In this document: positions 35,138 to 47,611 of the stretch, one piece after another
How the letters are laid out: each line of letters begins with the position of its first letter
Numbering within the stretch: the first letter of the stretch is position 1
NCBI RefSeq assembly: GCF_002575655.3
Contig: NC_053035.3
Location: forward strand, 86,577,322 to 86,641,321
DNA: 64,000 nucleotides
Direction of reading: 5' to 3'
Source of the DNA: Aegilops tauschii subsp. strangulata
Taxonomy: Eukaryota > Streptophyta > Magnoliopsida > Poales > Poaceae
Position numbers and translations under genes: made by a program
The notes under the pieces: model-generated
What the model saw: only the letters and a program-made list of their open reading frames with translations
What the model was told of the DNA's origin: nothing
The model's database searches: none

Positions 35138-35588
35138 TGTCGGTGTCAAAACCGACGGATCTCGGGTAGGGGGTCCCGAACTGTGCGTCTAAGGTTGATG
35201 GTAACAGGAGACGGGGGACACAATGTTTACCCAGGTTCGGCCCCTCTTGATGGAGGTAATACCCTACTTCCTGCTTGATTGATCTTGATGAATATGAGGA
35301 TTACAAGAGTTGATCTACCACGAGATCGTAATGGCTAAACCCTAGATGTCTAGCCTGTATGATTATGATTGCCTCTACGGACTAAACCCTTCGGTTTATA
35401 TAGACACTGGAGTCGGTTTACAGAGGAAGGAATCTTCATATCCGAACGCCAAGCTTGCCTTCCACGCGAAGGAGAGTCCCATCCGGACACGGGAGGAAGT
35501 CTTCTATATTGTATCTTCATGGCCCATCAGTCCGACCCACGTCACATAGCCCGGGCGCCCGAGGGCCCCTTAATCCAGGACTCCCTCA
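35138..35588 (-). repeat. Gypsy 3' LTR (minus orientation)
   Basis: 451 bp, TGTCGGTGTC ... CTCCCTCA on plus, that is TGAGGGAG ... CCGACA in element orientation. Shorter than its partner by a 20 bp deletion near 35410. Confidence 0.92.
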
Positions 35589-36125
35589 GTAGCCCCTGAA
35601 CCAGGCTTCAATGACGATGTGTCCGGCGCGCAGATTGTCTTCGACATTACAAGGCGGGTTCCTCCTCCGAATACTCCAAACTAGTCCTCGAACACAGAGA
35701 ACGTGTCCAACTCTGCAAAACAAGCTTCGCAAAGAGTATAACATTTAACAAGTCCCATCTACTAATATCTTTTGTAGTGAGACGCCATGTCTCTGCACGG
35801 TCATTATTTCGAACCGTTTTTTAGCCTCCCGCTCCGTGTTTCGAGATGCGGTTTCCATTGGCGCGTCTTGTCGAAGCAGAGATCGTGTCCCCTTATCACG
35901 GGATCCTCATCAATATGGGCATGGGTAATCCAACCGTGTTGTTAGCGATCCCTTGGGAATAGGCGAGCTTTAAGGCCCGTGAGGAGGCGTTCGATATTCT
36001 TCGTCTTTATAAAGGGGTACAGATCCGTCTTTCTTCCCCCACGCCTACCTCTTCCTCAACATTCCCAAACCCAGGCTCCAACACCCAGGATTCGATTTCT
36101 TCCATTGTTACCAGGCCCTCTAGTT

Positions 36126-39100
36126 ATGTCCGGATCCATCTCCCAAGGTAGGTGGGCAGCCTCCTCGGTCACCGAGGAGGATATCGCGAAGCTTCAGAAG
36201 GCGAGGTACCTGACTGCGAAAATCCCCCACAGGCTCCCTACTAAAGGGCAGGTCATCCCCACACCAAAATCCGGCGAGAGGGTTGTATTCATCTCCCACT
36301 TCCTTCGTGGGCTAGGGTTCGCTCTTCACCCCTTCGTTCGCGGCCTCATGTTCTATTATGGGCTAGATTTTCACGATCTAGCTCCTAACCCTTTTCTCCA
36401 CATCTCGGCATTCGTCGTCGTGTGCGAAGCCTTTCTCCGCATCCCCCCACGCTTTGGCCTATGGCTTAAGACTTTCAATGTGAAGCCGAAGCTAGTCAAC
36501 GGGGAACAAGCGGAGTGCGGCGGTGCTATGGTGAGCAAGCTTACCAACACTATCTGGCCAAAAGGCACCTTCATGGAAACCTCCAACTCATGGCAGCAGG
36601 AGTGGTTCTATATCATCGAACCCCGCGGCACCAAATGGGCAGCCGCACCTGTGTTCCGACCTGGCCCTCCATTGCGGCTAGCATCATGGATAAATAAGGG
36701 GCTAGACTGGGGATCAGCTGATGAAGTACAGACACTGCAAAGTCGTATTCGGAGTATCCTCGAAAGGGATGTTGGCCTTATCAACGTGATCCAAGTGATG
36801 CTAGTCCGCCGGATCCTCCCATGCCAACGACGGCCTCTCCGTATGTGGGAGTTCAATCCGGAAGGACCGCGGACCCTTCAACAATTCTTCGGCACAACAC
36901 ACGAAGGGATGTGGAAACTATTCTTCAAGACTCGAAAGCAGTGGCCGGACACATCAGAGGACATCGGTCTCGACTGCAACCATCCGGATACCTCGGTAAG
37001 AACCCAATTTCTGACCGCGACTTAGTTGATTATCCCATAGTGATGTACTGAGAGTTCTATCTTTGACCAAGGCTGGATAAAGAAGGCAGAACGAATTAGG
37101 TGTTCAGCTCCACTTCCCGAAGACTCGGTCAATCCTGTGTTGATGAGGATGCTGGTCCCGACGCCGTATCAAGTGCCAGCGCAAGAGGGCAAGAAGAAGA
37201 GCGAAGAGGCCGAAAGCGGCCTCCACTCTGCGGGTATGTCGGACACTATGTCCGGGGAGACTGAAGCTCCCTCTCCGAAAGACGAAGGGGAAGGAGAAGG
37301 TGATATCCCTTCCCCTCATGGGAGGAAAAGGACTGCATCCGAAGACTTGGAGGTGGAAGCACCCAAGAGAGGGAAGGTATCCCTTCCATATGGTTCAGGT
37401 TCCGAAGCCGATGTCGTCGCAAGGCACCTCTCTAGGGACAAGCCCCTTGCCAAATCGTAAGTGAACAAGGATGCTCTAGACATATCCCGTTCCTTTCGGG
37501 TTGCAGGGGTAACATTTAAACTATATATGCTTGCAGTTCGGCCCACAGTCCACCCCGACAGTCCTCCTCATCAGGGGACTTAACTCCGGGGATGATGGAA
37601 AGCGAGACGCCTTCTCATGCTTCCTCGCCTCTTAGGGCGGACGACTTCGAGGTGTCATCTCGGAGAATCTCCCCTGACCATCAAGCGGCGTGGGGGACGA
37701 TGAAAACAATGCCCGAGGGTGGTACTTCGATCATCAAGGGTCTAGGGGGCGCAGCCCCTACGGGGGCTAGCAATGAAGGCCCCGAACTATCCGGCTTATA
37801 GCCGAAGACGACTCTAGGGTCGAGCCAATGTACCCCTTTTAAGGGAATGCATACTCCCGCAGCAGCCTCCAGGAATCCGGAGGTACCGGATACTCTGATG
37901 AGCACATTACAAAGTGTATCCATTTCAGAGGAACATTGTACCTTAATGGGTACGGTAGTTGAAAGGGTTATGTCCGTGAGAAGCGGATTGAATGAAGCCT
38001 TCATGGGCCTGTTGAGAGGCTTCGAGGTATGCGATGTAATAGCTTAACTATTTTTATGTGCACAATGCGCCCGTGTACAGATAGTAGCCCCTGAGGCTCT
38101 GGTCGGCTTCCACAGGGAGGCGATCAGAGGATCAAAAAGATATGCTCAGGAAGTAACCTAATTAATTCGAACACAGGCCGTTACATCCATGGCGACCGCC
38201 CAAGCTACGGAAGTTGCAAATCTAAAGCAGAAACTTGAGTTAGAGGATGAGGACATCACTCTTATTAACAGGCGGCTCCACAAGGCACAAGGTATGTGTT
38301 GGGGTAGCTTGTTTATGCATGTATACTAGTATGAGAACGAGGCTGAAAATCATATACTGTGACATGCATAACTGTAGGTGGTGCTGCCGCGGTTGAGACC
38401 CTTCGGGCTGAACTTGCCCGGGCCAAGGAGTAGGCCAGAGTGAGCGACACAGTTGCCAAGAAGGCGACTGCGGATTTAAAGGCCGGACAGGCCGCTCAGC
38501 GCCAGTGCCAGGAGAGAATATCTACCATGGAGCGGGAGCTGAAGGATGCCACTAGCAGGTGCAAATCTCTCGAGGAGGATAACAAAGCCAAGGCAGCCAA
38601 ACTCGACAAGGCCTTACTAGAGGCGAAAGAGGCGCGATCCGAATTTAGAGCGGCTTGGGAGGAGATCCGACAGGCTGGGGAGATAATGGCTGGTAAGCCC
38701 TTTCTTTTACAGACTAAGTTCGTCGACCCAAAGTATGCTCTGCTTAACCAAATGTGGAGTTCTCCAGACGCGTTCTTGGATCTGTCGAAGAGTGTTTCCG
38801 ATGCGGCGCAGTTCTTCCAAGCATAGCAAGGACGTGCTGCGGAGAGGCTTTTCTGGTCGCAATTCAACGTGGCAAAGCGTCTGGCGCTGCTGAACGAACA
38901 GATGGCCCAGTAGGCCGAGCTACACAAGATGTCCGGAGCTGCCATGAAGGACGTCGTGGTTCGGCTATGGCCAGCCGAACCCGTTCCGAGCAGCTATTTT
39001 GGTTTGGTGCAGCGGCTCGTCGATGCATTGCCGCGTATTGACGCCGTCAAGCAGTCTGTGTGCATAGAAGGTGCCGAGATGGCCTTCGCCCGCGTCAAGA

Positions 39101-39252
39101 CGTACTGGGCAAAGATGAAGGCCACCGATGTTGCAACCAAGGGTCCGCCTGGAGGCAAGGACCATCTCACGTCAGAGCATTATTTGGAGGACGTCCTAGA
39201 GGGCGCCCACTCGATAAAGGGTCAGTGCTCGAAGGATATTATATTTGAATAA
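36126..39252 (+). pseudogene. Gypsy antisense gene, PF04195-like plus coiled coil, five exons
   Basis: Exons: 36126-36995, 37071-37456, 37537-38028, about 38177-38291, 38378-39252. Exon 1 encodes the 'putative gypsy type transposon' domain (PF04195): FLRGLGFALHPFVRGLMFYY, then NPFLHISAFVVVCEAFLRIP and RPLRMWEFNPEGPRTLQQFF. Exons 2-3 are acidic and serine-rich with a basic patch; exons 4-5 form a long coiled coil (ATEVANLKQKLELEDED; ATSRCKSLEEDNKAKAAKL) and a conserved C-terminal region. In-frame TAG stops occur at 37799, 38431, 38824 and 38911, and the exon 2 acceptor reads AA instead of AG. The second copy at 61553 shows the same exon order. The protein's function is unknown. It lies opposite to gag, close to the 3' LTR. 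Confidence 0.82.
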
Positions 39253-39259
39253 ATGTACC

Positions 39260-40490
39260 AAAATTGTGAAAAAAATATTATGATACGTTAAAGTTGTGTT
39301 ATATATCTTTGCCATTATTTCCTCCTGTGCGACCGTTTCTTATAACCTGAAAGTTTGCCAGTCGTCGGCTTCGGCCCCCTTGCATATAATACGGGGGTGT
39401 TCGGAATAGCACTTGATCACTCTTAACCCAACGTCTTGGTCGGGAATGGAGGTGTTAGTGCGGCGAACTAGGCAATCGGACTATAGGGCTTTAACACCTT
39501 CACTTAGCCATAGGAGTTTTACGGTGGGTCTACGATGTAGCCCCTGGTATGTACGCAGTTATCCGAATACGGTTGTGTTACATAGGTGACCAGAAAAACG
39601 GTCCTTCGTGTAATATGGAAGAAATCGCAAAAGATTCTGATAAGTCATCGAGTGGTTGACCAGCTCTCGCCGCATCATGACAGTCAGTTTTCGGCTTTCT
39701 CTACTGAGGTGTTTGACCAGGTGAACCGGAAACACAATCGCAGTAGTTCTCCCTTTACTACCCTAGCCGATAAGACGGAACGTAGGGTAGCAAGCACAGG
39801 AGCCGGGCAACCCAACTATTGACCAAAGACATCATTCAGAGCTGATGCATATAAATCCAAACTCGTGACGCCGAAGTATGCTATAGAGCTGTTCGGACTT
39901 TTTTCGGCAACCCATATGTTGCCGTATCAAGCCCCTGGCAATTTGTGCCGAGGTGTCTGCGTGAAACAACCGAAGAAGCAAGGTACGTTTGTATGCGGAA
40001 AAGCAAATATTGAAGACGGATTATGTTCACTAAAATCTGATTGATACGTCGAACGTAATCTTACAGATTATGACACCACCCGGGCCATTTTACGTGCCAG
40101 GGGTCGAGGGCCGAGGAAAAAGGCTTTGTACATGTTTCAAAATGGAGTATTTGGTCTACAAAAATCTTTTGGACCTCCTGTCGCACGTCTGCGCTGCCTG
40201 TGCTTCCGCGAAAAGGCTTCCTTAGAGGGGGCAATCCCCGGTTATTTGTAGGAAAGCCGGGCTCATAAAGAGTCCTTTCAGGTCCATAGGACGGACATGT
40301 ATTCATTCACCTGTGGCACAAAGACAAAGAAAAAAAAAGGTTAGAAAAGAGAAAAGGCTAAAGTCCGGACGAACCGCTTTGTAGGTCTGTCCGTATTGTG
40401 CCTCCGTCGATGACCAAGGTATTTTGAGTGCATAATTATGTATGCGCGGTGCAAACTCCGTGGGTATAAGAGGCGAACGACGGAGGCGGA
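39260..40490 (-). other. Gypsy spacer between protease and antisense gene
   Basis: No coding domain recognised. Part of it (39340-39735) matches 28460-28860 in the Gypsy relic. This is where reverse transcriptase, RNase H and integrase would lie in an autonomous element; none is visible on either strand. Confidence 0.7.
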
Positions 40491-40494
40491 GCTG

Positions 40495-43400
40495 CTAATC
40501 CAGCTCTAAAATTGACCGGTCATGTGTAGTAGAGGCCGGCGGTTTAATGACCGATGAGATACGCGGCTTGAGAAGGCCGCTTTGTACTTCGGCTGTGATT
40601 GCCACAGTGTGCCCCTCAGTGCGGAGGGAGCATTCCTTGTTTCCATTGACCGTTATGGTGCCGCGTGGACCAGGCATCTTAAGCTTTAGATAGGCGTAGT
40701 TTGGGACGGCATTAAAACGAGTAAAAGCGGTCCACCCGAGCAGTGCGTGGTAGCCAATGCGGAATGGGACAATATCGAAGATCAATTCCTTGCATCAGAA
40801 GTTTTCCAGTGGACCAAAGACGACCTCCAGTGAAATTGAGCCTCTGCCGTGAGCTTCTATGCCAGGTATTACTCCCTTGAAGGTAGTTGTGGTGGGCTTG
40901 ATCCTTGAAGGGTCAATGCCCATTTTGCAGACAGTGTCTTAATAGAGTAAATTGAGGCTACTGCCACCGTCGATGAGGACCCGCGTGAGATGGAATCCGC
41001 CGATAATTGGATCAAGGACTAGAGCTGCCGAACCTCCATGACAGATACTTGTCGGGTGGTCCTCGTGATCAAAAGTGATCGAGCAGGCCGCCCATGGGTT
41101 GAATTTTTGGGCGTCCGGCTTCATGGCGTGGTCATCTCATAGTTCGTGCTTGTGCTCCCTTTCAGAGGTATGCGTCATGTATATCATGTTTACTGTTTTT
41201 ACTTCAGGGGGAAATTGCTCCTGTCCCCCGGTGCTCGGTAGGCGAGCCTCCTCTTCTTCACTGTCACTGGGCGGCCCCTTCCCTTTGTGTTCAGCATTGA
41301 GCTTGCCGGCTTGTTTGAAAACCCAACAATTTCTGTTGGTATGGTTGGCGGGTTTGTCGGGGCTGCCATGGATCTGACAGGGCCGATCCAGTATCTTGTC
41401 TAGACTAGATGGACCATCTCTGTTTGCCTTGAATGGCTTCTTCCGTTGACTGGTTTTGGAGCCACTAAATCTGGCGTTGACCATTGTGTCTTGGGTTCCC
41501 GCATTATTATTGCGACGCTTGTCTTTAGTGCGCCGTGGCTTGCCATTTCCGTCCCTGACTTCGGAGGTGCCAGGGTCGCCCGCGCTATTGCTTCTACGAG
41601 CGAGCCAGCTATCTTCTCCCGCGCAAAAGCGGGTCATCAGTGCGGTGAGGGCTGCCATGGACTTTGGCTTTTCTTGGCCGAGGTGGCGGGCGAGCCACTT
41701 GTCGTGGATGCTATGTTTAAAGGCCGCGAGTGCTTCGGCGTCCGGACAGTCGACAATTTGGTTCTTTTTAATTAGGAACCTATTCCAGAGTTTCCTGGCT
41801 GATTCTTCGGGCTGCTGGATGATGTGACTGAGGTCATTGGCGTCCGGAGGATGGACATATGTACCTTGGAAATTGTCGCGAAAGGCATCTTCCAAGTCTT
41901 CCCAGCTGCCAATGGAGTTCTCTGGGAGGCTGTTTAGCCAGTGCCAGGATGGTCTCTTTAATTTTAGTGGGGGGTATTTAATGGCGTGGAGATCATCACC
42001 GCGGGCCATGTGGATATGGAGAAGAAAATCCTCAATCCATACTGCGGGGTCAGTTGTTCCATCATATGATTCAATATTAATGGGTTTAAACCCTTCTGGG
42101 AATTCATGCTCCATTACTTCGTCGGTGAAGCAGAGGGGGTGTGCGGTGCCTCTATATCGGTCCCGATCGCGACGTAGCTCAGATGGAGTCCGTCTGCGGT
42201 TTTCGGCCCGGACGTTGTTATGCTTGTCACGTCCGACTAGATAGCCGTCATCGCGCGCCGGGGCACGCCCTCGCGATCCATAGATCGATCTGGTCTGACC
42301 TGCTCTGTTTTCCAGATCCTGTCGTAGGTCAAATGTATGTCCCCGAGCTGTTGTGTCTCTATCTTTACGGCGAGGTAGAATGGGCTGGTGTTCGGCTTGA
42401 GTTACCGTTTTGTCCCGGCCACTTGGTGGTCGGTCAGCCGCGTTACGCGCTGATGGTACTTGCTCAAGTGCCTCGTCATCGAATTGAGGTAGCAGTTTAC
42501 GCTTTGGGTAACTTTTGGTTGGGCGCTCAAGGCCGTATTCCTCGGCTGCCAGGACATTAGTCCACCTGTCATTGAGTAGGTCTTGATCAACTTGAAGCTG
42601 CTGCTGCTTCTTTTTTAGGCTCCTTGCAGTGGCTATTAGCCGGCGCTTAAAGCGCTGCTGCTCGAGAGGTTCCTCAGGCACGATAAAGTCTTCGTCACCG
42701 AGGCTCACCTCGTGCTCGGAGAGTGGAAGATAATTACTGTCCTCTGAGTCTTCGTTTACGGCCTGGTCATCAGGGCTAACTTGCCCATCTTCCCGATCGT
42801 CCTGTTCGGAGGTTGGCTCGACGGGGTTTTCTTGGTCTTCGGCGTCGTCCGGAGTATTGTTGTCTCTCGTGCCGGTATTGCTGTCTTTTCCGCGGCGTGA
42901 TTTAGAGCGGCGCCCCTGACGTCGGCGCTTTGGTTGTGTCTCAGGAGGTTTATCCTCGACTAGATTTTTCTCGTTATCGCCGTTACCCTCTTTGGGTGTA
43001 TCCATCATGTACATGTCATACGAGGAGGTGGCCGTCCAGCTCCGGTAAACGGCGGGTTTTGGGCCTGCTCTTCTCCGGCATCATTGTCCATACCGTAGAT
43101 GTCTTCGGAGCAGTAATCAAGCATGTCAGTTAAGTCCTCGACAGTGCTATGAAGTGGGTGGTGGGTGGGATGTGAAATTCCCTGCTCTCAGCCCCTAGTC
43201 CGGGTTGGGCGTAGTTCAGATGTTGCTCCTCTGTAATGACGAGGGATCGCATCAAGTACGGAGCCTCGCTTAAAGGTGAGGTTTGGCCAGGGAGAAAAGA
43301 GTCTGTGGAGTACGGCGGGAAGGAGACTCCTTGGCCGAGCTCACACGACGCTGACTCCGGGGATTCGGAGCCAGTGTCTGGAGAAGAGTCCGGCTTGATG

Positions 43401-43768
43401 ATGGTTGCCAGCAATACTGCTCCCTCCGGCTCTCCCGTACTGGGCCTAGTGGCCGCAGATAGTCCAGCGGGCTCAGGAATCCCGTCTTCGGACCTGGCGA
43501 TGCGCTCCGGATCTAAGGCCAGAGCGGAGGTTGGGGTCGTGAACCCTTGGAAGATCAAGCCTCCTCGGATAAAAGCGACATAATCTAGATTTCCAAAACT
43601 AATCTGGTGACCTGGGGCGTAGCTGTCGATCTGCTCTAGATGGCCAAGCGAGTTGGCCCGCAGTGCAAAGCTGCCGAATACGAAGATCTGGCCGGGGAGA
43701 AAAACCTCCCTCTGGGCAGCATCGTTGTAGATGATTGACGGAGCCATCGAACCTTTGGATGACGACAC
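40495..43768 (-). pseudogene. Gypsy gag-protease, disrupted
   Basis: The N-terminal part is 43768-43130 (starts MSSSKGSMAPSIIYND). The main gag frame is 43014-41137 (625 codons): a charged, low-complexity region, then the retrotransposon gag domain (ESYDGTTDPAVWIEDFLLHI ... EDLEDAFRDNF) and a Cys/His segment (RPCQIHGSPDKPANHTNRNC). The aspartic protease follows at 41124-40495, with catalytic-type LIDGGSSLNLLY and the flap/C-terminal part DIVPFRIGYHALLGW. Two frameshifts lie between 43130 and 43015; stops are TGA at 41137-41139, TAA at 40939-40941 and TGA at 40795-40797. Gag would form the particle; no polymerase follows. Confidence 0.88.
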
Positions 43769-43794
43769 AACGGAACTCTCAATGAAAGCACCAA

Positions 43795-44265
43795 TGTCGG
43801 TGTCAAAACCGGCGGATCTCGGGTAGGGGTTCCCGAACTATGCGTCTAAGGTTGATGGTAACAGGAGACGGTGGACACAATGTTTACCCAGGTTCGGCCC
43901 CTCTTGATGGAGGTAATACCCTACTTCCTGCTTGATTGATCTTGATGAATATGAGGATTACAAGAGTTGATCTACCACGAGATCGTAATGGCTAAACCCT
44001 AAATGTCTAGCCTGTATGATTATGATTGCCTCTACGGACTAAACCCTCCGATTTATATAGACACCGGAGGGGCCTAGGGTTGTATAGAGTCGGTTTACAG
44101 AGGAAGGCATCTTCATATCCGAACGCCAAGCTCACCTTCCACGCGAAGGAGAGCCCCATCCGGACACGGGGGGAAGTCTTCTATCTTGTATCTTCATGGC
44201 CCATCAATTCGGCCCACGTCACATAGCCCGGTCACCCGAGGACCCCTTAATCCAGGACTCCCTCA
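43795..44265 (-). repeat. Gypsy 5' LTR (minus orientation)
   Basis: 471 bp copy of the LTR at 35138, followed on plus by the TSD CCCAC. In element orientation it is followed by TTGGTGCTTTCATTGAGAG, the probable primer site region, for which I cannot name the tRNA. Confidence 0.92.
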
Positions 44266-44540
44266 CCCACCATAACACAAACAAAAAAGATTCTACCTTG
44301 CTGGTCAAATTAACCTCACTGCCGGCTGTTCGACAAAGTGATGGACGACGACCTCACGGGCCCACAGAAAGTGTCACACACGAGTATCGAGTGTCGTGTA
44401 GGACAACCATCGACTGTATGTGGCCAAAACATGTATGTATGAAAGGGTTTGTCATGTGTTAAATAACAAATTCACGACTCTGATGTGGCACCTGCGTCAC
44501 AAAACGGCCAACCCACACGGTGGCTCACGACTCGTAGTGT
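44266..44540. repeat. Second degenerate tandem array, right part
   Basis: Continues the unit cut by the Gypsy element: CATAACACAAACAAAAAAG, then GACAAAGTGATGG near 44330 and CTGATGTGGCACC near 44479. Removing the insertion restores a spacing of about 340 bp to the previous anchors. Confidence 0.8.
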
Positions 44541-44562
44541 ACTGCGAGCCACCCGCCACCCC

Positions 44563-44605
44563 CAGACACACGCACACACAGACACACACACACACACACA
44601 CACAC
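44563..44605. repeat. (CA)n microsatellite
   Basis: A CA-repeat of about 40 bp with a few G interruptions. Confidence 0.97.
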
Positions 44606-45164
44606 CGCAAATCCACCGCAACTACAATGCATGTTAAATTATCCCGCGGTGAATATATGTTACCAAAGGAGGGACGTTTTAATTTAAAAAAAACAGAGAT
44701 CATTAAGACGTTTTAGTACATTGATTGATTTTCTAGGGGTATAATGTGCAAAAATCAAATTTGAACTACATGCACACGTGACAGTGCACCTAGATGGATT
44801 GCAAAAACACATGTGTCTCTCTGGGTGCATGTTTGCTCCCCATGCAAGAAATTTCAAACATTGAGGATCTTGATTTTTAAATTCTAGTACATCCAAAACT
44901 TATTTAAAATTCATGAAACTTATCGTGTTGTCATATGGACACCAATACAAAGTGGCATTGTACTTTTTTTGTCAAATTTGAGACCAGTTTTGATGTAATC
45001 TTTATCTTCTTACAAACTGGAGATTATTAATAATTGGGAACCAATATCCCAAACGGATTATTTATTCAAACCATGAGCGTTAGACCAACAACAGATATGT
45101 GCCATGCTTCGGTTAAGCAATAAAGTGGTAGCATTAATCATCCAAATAGAAAAACAATATATGT

Positions 45165-45400
45165 GCCGCCACGCGACCCGTGTGCCGTGCGAGCAGGCGT
45201 GAGTTGACAGGACACATGCGAGCAGTCTGCCGCGCACGTAGACTGGGAGGCGTGCGTGCAGGTGTGTGAATTGACGGGAGGCGTGCTCACTGCACAGTGT
45301 CATCGAGAGGCGTGCGAGTAGTTGTGTGTAACGACGGTAGGCATGCCAGCAGTCTGTGCGCAGGCTCACTGGGAGGCGAGCCAGCAGTTTGACCGCCGCC
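45165..45400. repeat. Imperfect GC-rich direct repeats upstream of the zf-XS gene
   Basis: Five or so diverged copies of a 50-60 bp phrase built on GGGAGGCGTGCGAGCAG and TGTGTGAATTGACGG. They end about 130 bp before the zf-XS start codon, so they lie in its presumed promoter. Confidence 0.7.
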
Positions 45401-45530
45401 CGCCTCTCTCCCACTACTCCATATTAATGGCGCGCCCGAGCGGCCGCGCCCCCCATCCTCGCCACACACACAATCCTCTCTCTCCGCTTGCATCCTCGAC
45501 GCCGCTCTCAGTCCTCAAAGCTGTTAGTGT

Positions 45531-46578
45531 ATGAGGATGCCGCCGAAGCGCCCCATCGGAGGGAGTGGCGACGCCGGGGCTGCTGAAGCACCGGAGCATG
45601 GCGTGGAGATGGAGACAGAGGTTGCCGTCACCGCCGGTGAGGTATCGCCGCACCCTGACGTCGTCGAGCTTCCACAGCCCGAGGCGGAGTTCCACACCGA
45701 CTCCGGTGACGACTCGGGCGACGACCCCGGCGACGACTCCGACGACCACTCCAATGACGACGGACAACTGGTTAGTCATCTATACCCATTTATGTGTCAA
45801 ATAGATCCTAGGGTTTCTCTGGTTACTCCTGCCTCCCCCCTTTTGGAATAGAAATCATATGGTTATGTTCTCCCAATCCATGAAATCTGAGTAAGTTTCG
45901 TTATATTCGTGTAGTGTATTGATTGATTGAATGGTACAAGTGATAAGTGATTAGTTGTTTCATCTGTGCAAATGATTTCTACAAGTAATCCAACTGGGGT
46001 AAGTGTTCGTGCTAATAATTCCTAGCCAGGACTTGACAATTGATTTTGAATGACCTACATATATATATTTGTGCAATTATTTTCTTCAAGATTGGTCTGT
46101 ACATAGACGAATGTGCTTAAAAATCAAACCATAATCTCTGGATATGTATACAAAATAGCCATAATTCCTAATCCTACTTCACGACATGTAAACATTGATT
46201 CGATGCCAAATTTTGGCAACTGCCAAATGTTCGCTAGTGATTAGTTTGTAAACATTAATTTGCGCCACATTTGTTTTACTATTTGTATAGGTGCTGTCTG
46301 ACGATGTGGACAACGAGGATGAAGATGGCTAGAGGAGGTACAAGAGGCAAATCCTGAGGGAGCTTTATGCGGGAATGCATAACAGGCGTATTAGGACCTG
46401 GGACGGCGGCTATCGATGCCCATTTTGCAACCACAAGCTTCATGACGCGTATCAAAGTGTTCTGGCGCATGCAAGAGGACGGGCTGTTGGCGCCTTCAAG
46501 CAGAAGAATTCTCACAGGATGGTGCACGGCGCGTACGCCGAGTACCTGGAGAAGCTTCAGGATCGTGCCGGCAGATGA
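45531..46578 (+). pseudogene. Small zf-XS-like zinc-finger gene with in-frame stop
   Basis: Exon 1 45531-45770 (80 codons, basic start MRMPPKRPIGG, then a strongly acidic SGDDSGDDPGDDSDDHSNDD tract) joins in phase 0 to exon 2 at 46291 across a 520-base GT..AG intron. Exon 2 has TAG at 46330-46332, then the same frame runs to TGA at 46576-46578. The part after the stop holds a zinc-finger-like segment GYRCPFCNHKLHDAYQSVLA followed by HARGRAVG and HRMVHGAYAEYLEKL. This resembles the zf-XS motif of SGS3/FDM-type RNA-directed DNA methylation proteins. No XS or coiled-coil domain follows, so the family link rests on the finger alone. With the stop the product would be 93 residues without the finger. 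It may be a decayed gene or a small stand-alone protein read in another line. Confidence 0.62.
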
Positions 46579-46751
46579 GATGAGATGTGCGAACTATGTA
46601 TGGCTATGTAGTGTCTTAATGACGGTTGAACTATGTACTTATGGTTGAACTATGCTTGTGTACGCTTATTATCTATGTCTGAGTATGTTTAATCTATGTT
46701 TACTTGTGTCTAAATGTGTGATATGGATGCAATCAGTTCGGTTGATGGAAT

Positions 46752-46985
46752 CTACCTCTATCCTGGTTTATTGGTCCCCTTTGTAATTTGTGTTAAAGTT
46801 TGACCAAAGATTTAACTGACAAAATGTTAGTGCAGGTCAGCAAAAATTATATCGTTGGATGCGTATTTGAACATAGTGTTCAATGATATAATTTTTGGTG
46901 ACATGCACAAACATTTGTTAGTTAAATATTTGGTCAAAATTTGGTAAAAATGACAAAGGGGACCAATAAACCAGGACGGAGGTAG
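46752..46985. mobile_element. Stowaway-like MITE
   Basis: Ends CTACCTCTATCCTGGTTTAT and, inverted, ATAAACCAGGACGGAGGTAG; both arms continue through TTGGTCCCCTTTGT. TA follows on the right; the left flank is AT, probably a changed TA. About 234 bp, palindromic, 3' of the zf-XS gene. Confidence 0.85.
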
Positions 46986-47611
46986 TACGTCAATCACACA
47001 CGGTTCCCAAAATTGGAACCGTGTGCAATGGCTTTCATTTTTCCTGTTACGTCAATCACACAAGGTTGGCTCTAGCAAACCATTGCCTCCGAAACTCTTT
47101 GTGGGACAGAAAACCCTCACAACCCAATTAAAAAAAACCTCACCATCCCCATGTCACAAAACCCTCACCCCGCCCGCCACCCCCTCCGGTCCCCATTCAC
47201 ACCTGCACAAGCTCCTCTGCGTCTATGCATGGCACTGCCTATCGCGGCGGCAACCACTTAGCTCGCCGCCTGCTGCCGCCGCCAGGCTGCCAGCAAACCC
47301 CACCGCATTTCGCCACTTCTGCTTGCCGCCGCCTATCGCCATCGACTTTCTCGACGCTGCTCGCGGTCAACCCAGCTCTGCCCGGTTGGGGAATCCGCAG
47401 TATTGAGGTTTTTTTTTCTCATGGACAACAAGGTAACTAATTTAATGAGATATTATCTCATCTCTTATCCCAGTTCATCTGCCTCCTTTAATCACCCGGC
47501 CGAAATCACCGTGAATTCATTTTTATTCGAGCTGATTTGAGGGTTTTCTTTCATTCAGAGAGTGTACAGTGCGCGGACACATCAGGACTTTGCGGCCTCC
47601 ACCAGACATCC

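Larger units (their letters stand above)
35138..44265 (-). mobile_element. Gypsy (Tat-like) retrotransposon lacking RT/integrase, 9.1 kb
   Basis: LTRs at 35138-35588 and 43795-44265, flanked by CCCAC on both sides (35133-35137, 44266-44270). Read on the minus strand: 5' LTR, gag, protease, spacer, an oppositely oriented spliced gene (36126-39252 on plus), 3' LTR. I find no reverse transcriptase, RNase H or integrase between the protease (ending near 40495) and the antisense gene, so the copy is non-autonomous. The LTRs differ at many positions plus a 20 bp indel, so it is clearly older than the Copia insertions. An extra antisense ORF near the 3' LTR is known in Tat-lineage elements; Triticeae families such as Fatima look similar, but the family name is not secured. 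Confidence 0.9.

Noticed and set aside
36371..43583. Frames opposite to Gypsy gag and opposite to the antisense gene
   Set aside because: Complement shadows without domains; each region has one strand with clear conserved motifs.
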